From: Pigoraptor chileana
Taxonomy: Eukaryota; Opisthokonta; Filasterea
Assembly: GCA_943704495.1 (NCBI GenBank)
Contig: CALSCR010000697.1
Coordinates: forward strand, 1-27,580
DNA length: 27,580 nucleotides
Direction of reading: 5' to 3'
The position numbers and the translations under genes are program-made. Shown here piece by piece: positions 1 to 12,246 of this stretch. The notes under the pieces are model-generated. The model was given only the letters and a program-made list of their open reading frames with translations. It was not told the origin of the DNA and did not search any database. The stretch's first letter is position 1. Each line of letters starts with the position of its first letter.

Positions 1-72
<72 letters not shown>

Positions 73-87
73 ACATACACACACACC
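1..87. repeat. (CA)n microsatellite in VARP intron
   Basis: Nearly pure CA for the first 64 bases, then interrupted CA to about 87. On the VARP coding strand it is (GT)n within the first intron seen here. The array reaches the window edge, so its full length is unknown. Confidence 0.95.
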
Positions 88-172
88 AACACGTGACACA
101 TCCGCCACATGGATAGACTCGACGTATTGGCACAGAGCGACGCAACAACCCAAAAAAACCTTCGATTCCCAC

Positions 173-1855
173 CATCTCCACGAATCCCAACCGCGCCGCA
201 ATGTGCAGCGCGGTGCATCCCTCGTCGTCGCGCGCATACACAGTCACGGCAGAGTCCTTTCTTGTCTGCGCCGCCGCCCCCATGGCCTTTGTCACCCGCT
301 CGCATTTGCTGCAATCGCACAGAGGGTGGCACAGCTGTGCTTCCCACGCCGGCGACGATGACCCGCCCTCCTTCGCCACTCCGCTACCACTGCCACTCGC
401 CGCAGCCGCGCCAGCACCCTCCATCCCTCCCCCGGCAAGGAGTGCACGTACGCGGGGCATCGCATCCTCCTCAACCGACCGAAAGAATTCCTGGACGGCA
501 TTCTGGTGTATTTCGACACTCGACACGGTCATTGTGCGCACGCCATTGCGCAGCGCAAGAAGCGTGTCGGCATGCCGGGCATTCACCCACGACACACTCG
601 CACTCCGCCCCGTCTTGCGCACGTGACCCCGCGACACCTGCGCCCCACTCGCGCGCACATGCTCCACCGCCGCCTCAAAGGACGCAAGGTAGAATCCGGA
701 TTCAGCATTGAGCGTCTTGCTAAAGTGAAAGTTTGACACATACGCAAGCGTCGCCATCCAATTGGGCACTTCGCTCTTCACAACGAGATATACAATGATC
801 GGGATCAGCTCGTCAGAGGTCAGCGGCTGCGAGTCGCGGCGGGTCGCACCGTCTGTTCCAAATGCGGCACGTGACAGGGCCAGCACAGACCTCCTCAGGC
901 ATCCTAGCTTCTCGAGGGGCGTCGTGCTCGTGTTGAGTAGCGAGAGCTCGGCAAGCGCTTCGTATGCGCCAGCGACAAGCCCGGCGTCCCGCAGACCCGC
1001 CTCCTCCTCAGACATATCGCTCATATTCCGTGCAGCTTTGTTCAACGATGTGTCTGCAAGCGCATAGACGTCCAGAAGCACCTCGAATACCTTCGAGTAG
1101 AGGCCGTCCATCACAAACGTTTCCACTGCCAACTTAATTGCGCCCATGTCGCTCTTGCTGCCAGTGCGTGCCAGCTGCCGAAGATGCGTCTCCTTGAGCA
1201 CCGTCTGCACAGCGCCCGCATACACGGAGCTCGCGGCGTCGATGGTGTGTCGCAGGGAATCGAGATATTCGAGCGTATTATTGAACAGAGACATGCGTTC
1301 ACGTGTCTTTTTAAACGCTTCTTCGTTCTGCGGATCCGACCACAAAAAGCGACTGCAATCGGCAAACGATTCCAGCCGAGTGAAGCCACCACCGCTTGAA
1401 ACGCCATCAACATCAAGCCCTCCTTCAAGCGGCCGGTCGAGGCAGACGACAGAGTACCCCTCGTCCTTTGCGTTGTAAAAAGTCTCCTCAAACAGAATAT
1501 GCGACTCTCGCGGCTTTGCGAATCCGCTCCCAGTGCGCATCAGCTTCCCCGATATCAGAACGCTCTTCCCACCGACAGTCAGGTACTCGACTGCATCATC
1601 GTCGCCCCCATTTGCACTGTCACTGGCGCTGCCATTGCGTCCCGCGGGGCCCCCACTATGCCCGCTTGGTCGCAGCACGTGCGATTCAAAGTCCTGCTTG
1701 TTCGGCGTCCAACCCTCAAGCGTTCCAGAGCGAGGCACGCACACGATCCATCGATTGGTGGCCGCTTTCTGGTAGAGCTTTCGGTGCTTCGTTTGAAGGG
1801 TCTTGAAGAACTTGTTGTCGAGGACGTCCTCGTCGTAGCGCGAACTCTGTTCCAT
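173..1855 (-). CDS. ANKRD27: VARP / ANKRD27 homologue, N-terminal part (VPS9 GEF domain, zinc fingernail, first ankyrin repeat), partial
   Basis: Open from the ATG at 1855 down to about 173, roughly 560 codons, where a GT donor (GTGGGAATC, or AAG/GTTTTT about 13 bases on) leads into an intron that leaves the window in a CA array. The start YDEDVLDNKFFKTLQ and the block PILFEETFYN-like ILFEETFYNAKDEGYSVVC match the N-terminus of animal VARP. A VPS9 domain lies at about residues 300-405 (DELIPIIVYLVVK at 348, PNWMATLAYVSNFHF, ESGFYLASFEAAVE at 385-398). Residues 509-518 read CHPLCDCSKC, the zinc-fingernail type motif by which VARP binds VPS29 of retromer. The first ankyrin repeat (DDEGCTALHIAARLGF) starts near residue 544. 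By family knowledge it is a Rab GEF and Rab/retromer/SNARE scaffold on late endosomes; that role is inferred. The remaining ankyrin repeats must lie left of the window. Confidence 0.9.
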
Positions 1856-1864
1856 TGTTTCACG

Positions 1865-1902
<38 letters not shown>

Positions 1903-2711
1903 GCTCTCACTCACTCTGTCTCTCGTTTAGTTAGACAGCAGCTCGATGGAGGATGGAGGCGGAGCATCACCTGTTACACACAGAGATGGGCTACTCCGAT
2001 CAACCACGCATGGCAACTCTCCCACGGTGGGGGAGGAAACGCCACACACACGCAAATCGAAACAAAAATCGACAGTGTCTCTGCGAGCAAATGCCCACCA
2101 CGCCCATGCGATTCACCAGCGAGGAAGGCGCCCCACAAGGTATTTCTCGCGGTGTTTGACTCCGACTCGATATGGACTGCTTTGCTCGATGCAATAGCAT
2201 TACGGTTGTCAAACAACAAGAAAACATATAAAAGATACGGATTGTGAATGTCTGAAACTGCCCTGACATCACTGTGTCGTCAGCAGGCGCAGACCACGTG
2301 ATCATAGAAGATTACACCAGAGAAACACCAGAGTAATTTGGTGTAAATCCCGCCCGTTCCCTAGCGGCGCACTCTGATTGGTGGGGCGTTGGGGTCATGT
2401 GACGGATGTCTTATGTATGGGAGTTTGTATGGGACTGCTTCCACGCCACTCACTATCGGCAGTGTATGGAAGAATGTCTGCGCACTTTTCGCGTCACTCT
2501 CCTTCTCTCACACTTGCATTCTCTCTTCCTCTCTCTCTCTCTCTCTCTCCACACAATCTCTCACACACACACACACACACACTCTCTTCTCTCTCTGTGG
2601 CCAGTGCCCACGCTCAGTGTGTTTCGGAATGAAAATAATCGCATAAGAATCGGTTAAAGATCCATAGTTTTGTTTATTTTTTTTCCTCCCCGAAAAAGAA
2701 TATCCCTGAAA
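1856..2711. promoter_or_regulatory. Divergent promoter region between VARP (-) and cysteine protease (+)
   Basis: Gene-free stretch between two divergent start codons. It holds a CA array at about 1870-1900 lying 15 bases upstream of the VARP ATG, a TATA-like CATATAAAAG at 2225-2234, a CACGTG E-box at 2295-2300, a GATTGG (reverse CCAAT) at 2376-2381, and a (CT)n plus (CA)n tract at about 2525-2582. Transcription start sites cannot be located from sequence, so assigning any box to either gene is inference. Confidence 0.45.
1870..1901. repeat. (CA)n microsatellite in the presumed VARP 5' leader
   Basis: About 15 CA units. In VARP sense orientation this is (GT)n ending about 15 bases before the start codon, so it probably lies in the 5' UTR or core promoter. 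Confidence 0.9.
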
Positions 2712-5022
<2,311 letters not shown>

Positions 5023-5436
5023 GTGGCCGTCGCTGCTTGTTTGCGTGCTTGTCTGTCGCTGTTTTTGCCCCGTCGTTGTCCATGGCGATGGGGGGAAAGG
5101 CGTGGAGCGTGTCTCTTGACAGTGCATGTGAATGGCATGCATTGCGACTAGCAGTCTGTGGTACTTTCGAGTGGATCCTCACTGGAGACCGAATTGCCAA
5201 ATTGAAAAATAATACAATACAAAGGAAAAAGAGTTGGCTCTCTTCTCTCGAATGGTCGATCACCAGACTATATTTGTTGCCATAGGCTTTGGTTTTGGGG
5301 TGAGGGTTGCTATGCCCACAGAGTTTATATCCGCTATATGCTCCACTTTGGAAATCTACATAGAGAAACGGTATCACCGTTGCAAAAAACAAATTGTGTA
5401 TTGAGACCGAAAGTTTTCAATGTTTAAAATTCTCAA
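5023..5436. other. Spacer between convergent protease and tyrosinase genes
   Basis: Contains the two 3' UTRs. Short open frames here overlap in all directions and none resembles a protein. No convincing structured element was seen. Confidence 0.6.
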
Positions 5437-7732
5437 TCAGTCGTATGCGTAACCAATCGTACGGAGCATTTGGCCGATAGTGCAGTCCCATGGGAATAAT
5501 TTCGCAGATGGAGTGGACGACACGGGCGCATCTGGATCCCCATCGGCGGGCCTGTAAGGCCGCCCCAGAGACTCAGTCCACGTATACCATAGGTAATCCA
5601 CAAACGAGTGAAGGAGATAAAAGGTTACGTCCTCGGGTGATCTAAATGTATCCATCGCACCCCCAACGTATGCGTGCATTTGGTTGTGAAGTCCGTACGG
5701 CTCGAACCCCTCGAGACTGTCTCGCCACATGAGCAGATTCAAGCAATATGACAAACAAATTAAAGTACATGGGTCAGTCAGTCATGTGTGTCAGTATGTG
5801 AGAGGGGGGGATTGGGGTCTGATTGGTTGAGTTTTGTATGGACCGGAGTGTGCATGTTTATATGTATGCATGTGTGTGCCACGGAGCCAACAGAAAATTC
5901 TTGAACAGACACAGACACAAGCTCTGACACACACACACACACACACACACATACACACATACACATACACACACACACATACACACACACATACACACAC
6001 ACACACACATACACACACACACATACACACACACACACATACACACACACGGACATCATGTGACCCACATGTCTCGGAAGGCACCATTCCCCGATTCGTA
6101 GGGCGGTTCGTCATACTGTCCCCGGAAGCGCAATAGCTGATCCACCGCCGCTGCAGTCACGTGAGGCTCGACGCACCCTATGCATCTCTTCAGTCCCCAG
6201 CCTTTGAATGGGCCATCCACAACCGCGTGGGTTTTTGCCTCGCTCCTTCCCAGATATCTTGCAGAAAACAGCGAAGGCGATCGCACCCGCCAGTCCCAGT
6301 ATGGTACGGTAAACACGGGATTCCCCAGGACCATTCGCATTGCCCCCTCGAACTGCACGAGCAACTGTCGGTGCCAGGGGAGAAAAGTGGGTCCCCTGTG
6401 CGCACTGTTGCGGTCCGCATTCGAGCACTTTTTGCGTGAACTGGGAAGCAAGCAGCGCTCCTCCCCAGCGTCCGGCAGTCGATTCGCTATAGCTTCGAGG
6501 TGCACGCTGACAAAGTGGTTCCATATCCCGCGTCGCTTGAGCTCACCACACCCGGATGCAAACTCCTCCCACTGCTTTGCAGTCAGCGTGCGTACTTCCT
6601 TACGTGTGGGAAGCGACGGCAGTCCGAGGCGGCGGTCAGATGTAACCTTGACGACGGTTGTCTTTGACGCGGACGTGGGTCCACCCTTTGCGCGGCATTG
6701 AACTAACGTTGTGTTTGAAAACGTGCCGAAAAACAGGGAGAAGCGACTGTTTTTCGGCGCGGTATCTGCCTGAGCGAGCAGAGGGCCTGTGCAGGCTGCT
6801 GTGGATGGTCGGTCCCCGTCTGTGCATCGCCTGCACGTGACCGCTATGTCGCCGGCATTGCCCGATGACTCCACTGCGACAGAGACGAACACGCGGCCTT
6901 GCTGGTATACAGGGCTGCTGTTCATTACTGCGAGGGACGCAATACTGGCGCGGCGTGTGCGATGGAGACAGCGGTCGCCTTCCCATCCGCCAACGCAGAT
7001 GCCTGGCATGAGAAAAGATGCCAACGAAGATTGAGCATGGAAGGAGCAGTGCATCACGCACCAATCGGTTTTGCGTAAGTGTATTTGTGTTGAGTGTGCA
7101 TATGGGGGCATGTTTGGTATAGAGTGTGCGTGTGGGTATGAAGGGGAGAGAGGAGGGGAAGCCCGCCCACATACTCACATCCACCGTTGGCGCAGACACC
7201 TCCATTGTGGCAGTCCGTCTCGCAAGTCTCAACAAGGCCACTGGCATCGCCTTCTCCGTGTGTCGGCGGTGATTGATCAATGCGGCAGTCGCACATCGCA
7301 TCCAACCCACACGTGGCCGCAAATTCGCCAGTGTTGGACCAGGCACAGCAGTCGCCCCCATCAAACGCATGCTCGGGTGTGTTGAGATGCCCATCGCAGT
7401 GACCTGTGGAGGCGAAATACAATGAGACCACATTGTGGAAAACATGGCCGAATTAAAGCAGGGATGATGAACAGAGGTGGCACAAAAGCACAAGTAAAAT
7501 GGCAGTGAGTCATACTGGGACGCAGCCAACAATTACAAAACAGACATAATCACACAATTCCAGACAGACATAGCAAAACACACCATAGCTGCACGGAAAG
7601 TGCAGTACTGACCATAGCACGCAGTATGTCACGCATTCCACAAAAAGGTTACTCACCATCTCCGATCCATCCGTTTGGAATCGCCGCGCACGCACATGCC
7701 AGCGAAAGAAGGAAGGCCCATTTCATCATCAT
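5437..7732 (-). CDS. Secreted tyrosinase (type-3 copper protein) with LNR-like and EGF-like modules, 4 exons, 504 aa
   Basis: Exons (minus) 7657-7732, 7179-7403, 6069-7002, 5437-5716; the last intron holds a long CA/GT array. The protein opens with a signal peptide (KWAFLLSLACACAA). An LNR-like module follows (WIGDGHCDGHLNTPEHAFDGGDCC, about 22-45), then an EGF-like module (about 86-112, CHNGGVCANGGCICVGGWEGDRC). CuA ligands are H263 or H268 (NHFVSVH), H302 (AHRGPTF) and H311 (FLPWHR). CuB ligands are H422 and H426 (LHNQMHAYVGG) and H448 (FYLLHSFVDYLW). The exon 3/4 join restores FRDILEGFEPYG, as expected before CuB. Family role: o-hydroxylation or oxidation of phenols, here outside the cell or in the secretory pathway. 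The usual HH before the last CuB helix is LH, with the ligand His kept. The start is one of three consecutive ATGs. Substrate cannot be told from sequence. Confidence 0.92.
5927..6050. repeat. (CA)n/(CACACATA)n microsatellite in tyrosinase intron 3
   Basis: About 125 bases of CA interrupted by periodic CATA units, lying just inside the 5' end of the third tyrosinase intron (donor at 6068). Reading frames through it give only His/Thr or Val/Cys runs. Confidence 0.95.
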
Positions 7733-8575
7733 TCCCAGTGAACACCAACAAAGCAGACCGACCCCTCACTGGCTGTTCCTGTACTTGATTTCGACCACCG
7801 AACTTTTCGCATTACATGAGTGCAGAATAATGCAAAATGGAGCCGCTAGTTGCGAATGCCAAACCGCTAATTGTCGTGTAATTAATTATCCTATCGTGGG
7901 GTTGCAACAACAAAAGATTCATCAACGAGCAAACCAGAGCACAATAGGCCACACACATGCGCTTTAGTTTCGTTATATCTCGACCTAACAAGCCGAAGCG
8001 CGAACAAAAAGATGGCATTGTCTCGTGGTCCATCGACATGCTGTGTTGCGGATTGTGACACGCCCTGCAGCGGAACTTCCATCACTGGCATGCCGCACGG
8101 GGGGCATCCACAAGAGGTGTGCCGTCGTCCAATGCGAAAAGGATGCAAGAAGCTTCCAGCTGCCGATTCCTCGCTTCAATTAAGCGGCAAAGCTTCACAT
8201 TATGCCGCCCTTTTGCAGAACACGGAGGCAAACGACAGATAAATGGCAGCGGGAGCTATCTCGTTTGAAAACGGCGGGGTAGACTCGAGTTTGTTCTTGT
8301 GAATCGAGAGAGATCGTGTCAACCTGTGTTGTTTGACCAATTTTTAGTATGGGCGTGGTTGGTGTTACAATCTCACGTGACCGATTGCATGAACAACAAA
8401 GCCGTGTTATGTCACACTACTGTGAGCCTCTCCACACACTACTCGCACACACTGAACCCGCAAAAGAGAGAAACGAACAACAATGATTAGGATAGGATCC
8501 AATTCTTCTCTTTGCAGTGGACTCTTTGTGTTTAATAGACACTCAGTAAATCAACACCAGCCACAGCAAATCAAG
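7733..8575. promoter_or_regulatory. Divergent promoter region between tyrosinase (-) and quinone oxidoreductase (+)
   Basis: Gene-free stretch between divergent starts. The clearest element is TCACGTGAC at 8373-8381, about 195 bases before the oxidoreductase ATG. A short open frame at 8012-8242 is Cys-rich but has no recognisable family and lies within the spacer. No TATA box is convincing. Confidence 0.4.
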
Positions 8576-9236
8576 ATGCACGCACTTGTCTTTCGTCGCT
8601 TTGGAGGACCAGAGGTTCTCGAGTATGCGGAGATTCCAAGGCCAACTCTCATACCCGGCCACGCGATTGTGCGCATGAAGGCCATCGGTCTCAACTTTGC
8701 GGACGTTTACCGGTAAGTGCATCCCCGATATCGTTGTGTTTGTTCTTTATGGTATATTCCAATTCTGATCACATGTTCACATTATCACGCGACGAAACTC
8801 GACGAACGAACAAATCACAAAGCAACACGAACACCGACGTTCATGTTTGGGTGGATGCATGTTCTGAGGGTAAAAGCAGCAAACTCATCCTTCTTTATGG
8901 TTTTGTTCCATCACGACTGTCGCTTCAACCGACGAACTTGACATTACCTCGTGTCACTGTCGCCAATCCATGTCACGTGACGCGATGTTACGTTGCTGTT
9001 ACGTAGCCGCAAGGGCAACTATCACCTAAAAGGGTCGCCGCCGTTCGTCGCCGGATATGAGGGCGCGGGTGTAGTGGAGGAGATCGATACGACTGGTGTG
9101 GATGCTGAAATTGCAGCCGGTGTTGATGTTGGCACCCGCGTTGGGTTTGGAGATGTGAGTGTTCCAGTATTTATTCACACGGCACTGAGCACAGCTGGCA
9201 CAGCTGATCTGCTGTTACTGCACATCCTTTAGCCCC

Positions 9237-9279
<43 letters not shown>

Positions 9280-11663
9280 AGTGTGTGTGTGTGTTTGGTG
9301 CGCTCCGAATGCATGAGACACTCGTCACGGCATGAGCATCAGTGCGTAAAATGTTTACGTCACGTGGCCCAGGGGTGGCATACTCCGTTCCATGTCATTG
9401 CATCGCTCACTCATCAAATCCCTTCTGCAACTTTGTGTAACCAGGTCCCTTTTTCCAACGCCGAGTATGTGCTCGCCCCTCTGACCCATCTCATTCCACT
9501 GCCGGACGACATTACCTTTGAAACTGCGGCCGGGATCCTCCTGCAGGTGTGTGTGTGTATTGCGTGTAAGTTGTGCTATCTGTCTCCTGAAATGCAGCAT
9601 TCGTCTCTATTTCACGACTGTTTCCACAGTTGAAGCGGCGTGTGCTTACTGCATGTGCGTTTTGACACACCCAACCACGTTAGTGCTTACCTTTGCTTTG
9701 CGCACGCATGTTACAACTTGTTACAACTCTTGACAGGGATTGACGGCGCAGTATCTCGTGGCGGACTCACACCCGATCCGACCGACTGATACGGTCGTGG
9801 TGCATGCAGCTGCTGGGGGTGTGGGGCAGGTGCTCTGTCAACTCGCAAAGTGAGTCTGCTGTTGGGTTTTGCTTCTGTGATGCGCAGGTGCTTGTGGCAG
9901 TTGTGCGTTGCTGTGTTTTTTGCTTTGATTTCATATATATATATATATGTGTGTGTGAATGTCGCGGAATCATACGCAGTTATGCATGCAGCCATTGGTT
10001 CAAGATGTGCGGTCTGTTGTGGCACTGACTTGTCTGTGTGTGTGTGTGCAGTTGAAGTCCATGGGCGAGGTTACTTTGAGTGATGGTTGTCTCCGTGTCT
10101 GTATTTTTGTGCACATGTGTGTGTTTGTCTCTGTGTGTTTGTGCGAGTGTGATACATGCTTGCGGGAGCGAATGTGATTGCATCAAATGCCACTGGTATT
10201 GATGTGTGTTTTCTTCCACTGAACACTCCCAGGCATTCGGGTGCACACAAAGTCATTGGGTTGACATCGTCGGCGGAGAAAAAGGAAGTCGCACTGGCGC
10301 AGTGAGTTTGTCTCCTCATCAGTACACAAAAATATTTCAATTATTTCTGAAGGGCATGTGTCACATCGCTTATCGCCTTGCATGAATTCAATCTCCGCTT
10401 CTTCTTTTTCGCTTTCGTTTTCCCCTGCCCTTTTTCGCTCTCTCGCTCTCTCTCTCGCTGGTGCTGTGGAGTCCATTGGCATGGCGCCTGAGACACTGAC
10501 CATTGGATCTCACATTTCTCTCCATCTATCTGCGCTTACATCTATCTCTCTGAACAAACAAGGGCCAAGTGCGATGAGGTGTTTCTTTATTCTGAGGACT
10601 GGGTTGGTCTTGTGAAAGCGGCGACTGATGGCAAGGGCGCAAGTGTCGTGTACGATTCGGTGGGCTCCACACTGGACGATAGCTTCCGCGCGACACGACA
10701 GTGCGGCCACGTCGTTTTCTAGTGAGTGTGCCTCCTGTCTCTGTGTGTTTGTTTTTTTCTGCATATTTATGCTCGTCTGTTGTGTTTGTGTGTTTGTGTG
10801 CTGTTGTGCGGTTGTGTGCTGGCAGGGGTACTGAGTATGTATCTGTTGGTGTTTTTCTGTGAATCAGGACTTTGTCTTCAAGATATTTTCGTGTGTGCAA
10901 GTGTGTTACTTTCTGTGCAGTGTTGCATGTTGTCGACTGTGAGTGAATGAGTTTTTTGTTGTTGCCCGGCAACATTCTCCGCAGGGCACTCTACTAACCC
11001 GCATTCAATCACCAGCTTTTGTTTCCACATTTTGTTCATTTGTCTGCCTCCCTCTCTCGCGCGCGCACTGTGGAGTGTATGGCACAGCGACAAAGACACT
11101 GACTGTTATGTATTTCTGCATCTTTGTTGTGTGATTGTGTGTGTGCAGTGGCATGGCTGGCGGTGATCCTAAGCACGTGGACCCGCGTTATCTCATGGAT
11201 GAATCGAAAACGCTAACTGGAGGCGATCTTTGGAGTGTGAGTAAAGTTTTTATGCCCGTGATGTTGAATCTGTAGTCTTGTGTTGTGTGCTGAGAGCACG
11301 ATAGGTGTTTGTCTGTGCTTCTCCCTCTCTTATTCTGATATTGTGGAGTCCATGGGCACAGCGCCTATGACACTGACTTGAACCTACATCTCTTATTCTG
11401 ATATGTGTCCTCTTCACCATGCTGACACGCTCGATTTTGCATATGACATCCATGCCCTCATATGCAATGCAATGCAATGCCGGCAGTATCTGACGTCACA
11501 CGCCGAGCGCGTGAGGAGGTCGCGCATTCTCTTTGAGGCCCTCCGCAGTGGCGCCATCACACACACAATAGCGGCGACGTATCCGCTTGCAGAGGGCGCA
11601 CACGCACACGAGGCACTGGAGAGCAGAAAGGTCGCAGGGAAGATCCTCCTCATTCCCGCCTGA
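8576..11663 (+). CDS. Zeta-crystallin-type NADPH:quinone oxidoreductase (MDR family), 8 exons, 330 aa
   Basis: Exons 8576-8712, 9007-9154, 9445-9546, 9737-9849, 10233-10301, 10563-10721, 11149-11236, 11487-11663; all GT-AG, phases close at 330 aa, the normal length for the family. The N-terminal GroES-like part shows GLNFADVYRRKGNYH and PFVAGYEGAGVVEE. The cofactor fold shows VVVHAAAGGVGQVLCQLAK (149-167) and AHKVIGLTSSAEKK. The C-terminus ends RKVAGKILLIPA. The catalytic and structural zinc cysteines of alcohol dehydrogenases are absent, as in quinone reductases. It probably reduces quinones or reactive enones with NADPH in the cytosol. There is no targeting peptide. Four of the seven introns carry whole or partial copies of the repeat element described separately. 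Substrate is not predictable. Confidence 0.95.
9235..9294. repeat. (AT)n followed by (GT)n in oxidoreductase intron 2
   Basis: About 14 AT units pass directly into a GT array with few interruptions. The compound alternating purine-pyrimidine tract lies in the intron between 9155 and 9444. Confidence 0.95.
10018..10033 (+). repeat. Minimal intronic repeat copy (oxidoreductase intron 4)
   Basis: TGTGG is followed directly by CACTGACTTG, as if the middle of the element were deleted. About 20 bases on, AAGTCCATGGGCG at 10055-10067 matches the left block again. Assignment to the family is tentative. Confidence 0.35.
10465..10514 (+). repeat. Intronic repeat element, copy B (oxidoreductase intron 5)
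   Basis: Shares TGTGGAGTCCAT, GGCGCCTGAGACACTGAC and a terminal CTCACA with the other copies. It lies upstream of the 3' splice site at 10562 in the intron that starts at 10302. Confidence 0.65.
11069..11106 (+). repeat. Intronic repeat element, copy C (oxidoreductase intron 6)
   Basis: Shows TGTGGAGTGTATGGCACAGCG and AAGACACTGACTG. It is diverged at the 3' end and lies about 45 bases before the splice acceptor at 11148. Confidence 0.6.
11326..11404 (+). mobile_element. Intronic repeat element, copy D, with flanking 16-bp direct repeats (oxidoreductase intron 7)
   Basis: The core at 11342-11388 (47 bp) begins TGTGGAGTCCATGGG and ends TTGAACCTACA. It is flanked by an exact 16-bp direct repeat, TCTCTTATTCTGATAT, at 11326-11341 and 11389-11404. 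Inside, CATGGGC and GCCTATG pair around the loop ACAGC, AGTC pairs with GACT, and TGTGG pairs with the CCTACA end (one G-T). This reads as a short foldback insertion with target-site duplication. A local duplication is the alternative. Confidence 0.5.
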
Positions 11664-11666
11664 ACC

Positions 11667-11672
11667 AATAAA
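11667..11672 (+). terminator. Polyadenylation signal AATAAA of the oxidoreductase gene
   Basis: A canonical AATAAA starts three bases after the stop codon ending at 11663. If used, the 3' UTR is only about 20-30 bases. Confidence 0.5.
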
Positions 11673-11732
11673 CCGTTCTCATAAGATAGTTCAGAGAACC
11701 TTTGCCGTATTATCTACGCCCATGTTATGTCG

Positions 11733-11884
11733 GTGCATGTCGGACGTCCTTCTGTGGGGCGTGCATGTTACGTCCTTCTGTGGGGGGTGCATGTTACGTC
11801 CTTCTGTGGGGGGTGCATGTTACGTCCTTCTGTGGGGGGTGCATGTTACGTCCTTCTGTGGGGAGTGCATGTTACGTCCTTGAG
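11733..11884. repeat. 26-bp minisatellite, about 5.5 units
   Basis: Units begin GTGCATGTTACGTCC and end TTCTGTGGGG plus one variable base and G. Starts fall at 11761, 11787, 11813, 11839 and 11865, exactly 26 apart. A first unit at 11733 is a 28-base variant. The units are nearly identical, so the array is young or homogenised. Confidence 0.95.
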
Positions 11885-12139
11885 CTCGCCCACGGCCACA
11901 ACCATTGACACATGCCACGAGCTGACCAATCCCGCGGGAACACCCACAAGATCAGGCCGCATGGCCTATGTCATTTTTTCACTTCGCTGTCGACACGCTG
12001 TCCACGCGCGGTCCGTCTTCGCTGGCACCACATGGCATGCCAGCGGGCGTTCTCACGATATGGTGCTCTATATGGCGACAGCCGGTGACTATACGAGTCA
12101 GGCTAAATAACGCGGATCTGGCGTCACGACCACGCCTGG

Positions 12140-12224
12140 GCCGGCCCTCCGGCGGGATTTGAACTATGCCAACGAACAGCAGCGCAACTGATGCTCTTGT
12201 TCGAGTCTGCCGAACCACTTACGC
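12140..12224 (-). pseudogene. tRNA-like relic (box A- and box B-like sequences)
   Basis: On the minus strand AAGTGGTTCGGCAG resembles a D-arm/box A region, and AGTTCAAATCCCGC resembles a T-arm/box B about 50 bases later. The T-stem pairs at only one of five positions and no acceptor stem forms, so a working tRNA is unlikely. Chance resemblance is possible. Confidence 0.25.
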
Positions 12225-12246
12225 GGGGGGGGGGGGGGGGGGGGGG
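12225..12246. repeat. Homopolymer of 22 G
   Basis: Uninterrupted run of G on the plus strand directly next to the tRNA-like relic. Its length may be inexact, since such runs are error-prone in sequencing. Confidence 0.95.

Noticed and set aside
109-711. 200-codon plus-strand frame rich in Pro, Arg and His
   Set aside because: It is antisense to the VARP exon, whose minus-strand frame matches a known family along its length. Composition is typical of a shadow frame in GC-rich coding DNA.
5778-6136. Long frames encoding Val/Cys or His/Thr runs
   Set aside because: They are translations of the CA/GT microsatellite inside a tyrosinase intron.
11587-12110. Frames with a repeated VGGACYVLLWGVH-type unit
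   Set aside because: The protein repeat only reflects the 26-bp minisatellite. Three frames stay open because the array happens to lack stops, and there is no other sign of coding.
12140-12224. Functional tRNA on the minus strand
   Set aside because: Box A and B look-alikes exist, but the T-stem and acceptor stem do not pair, so only a relic is listed with low confidence.
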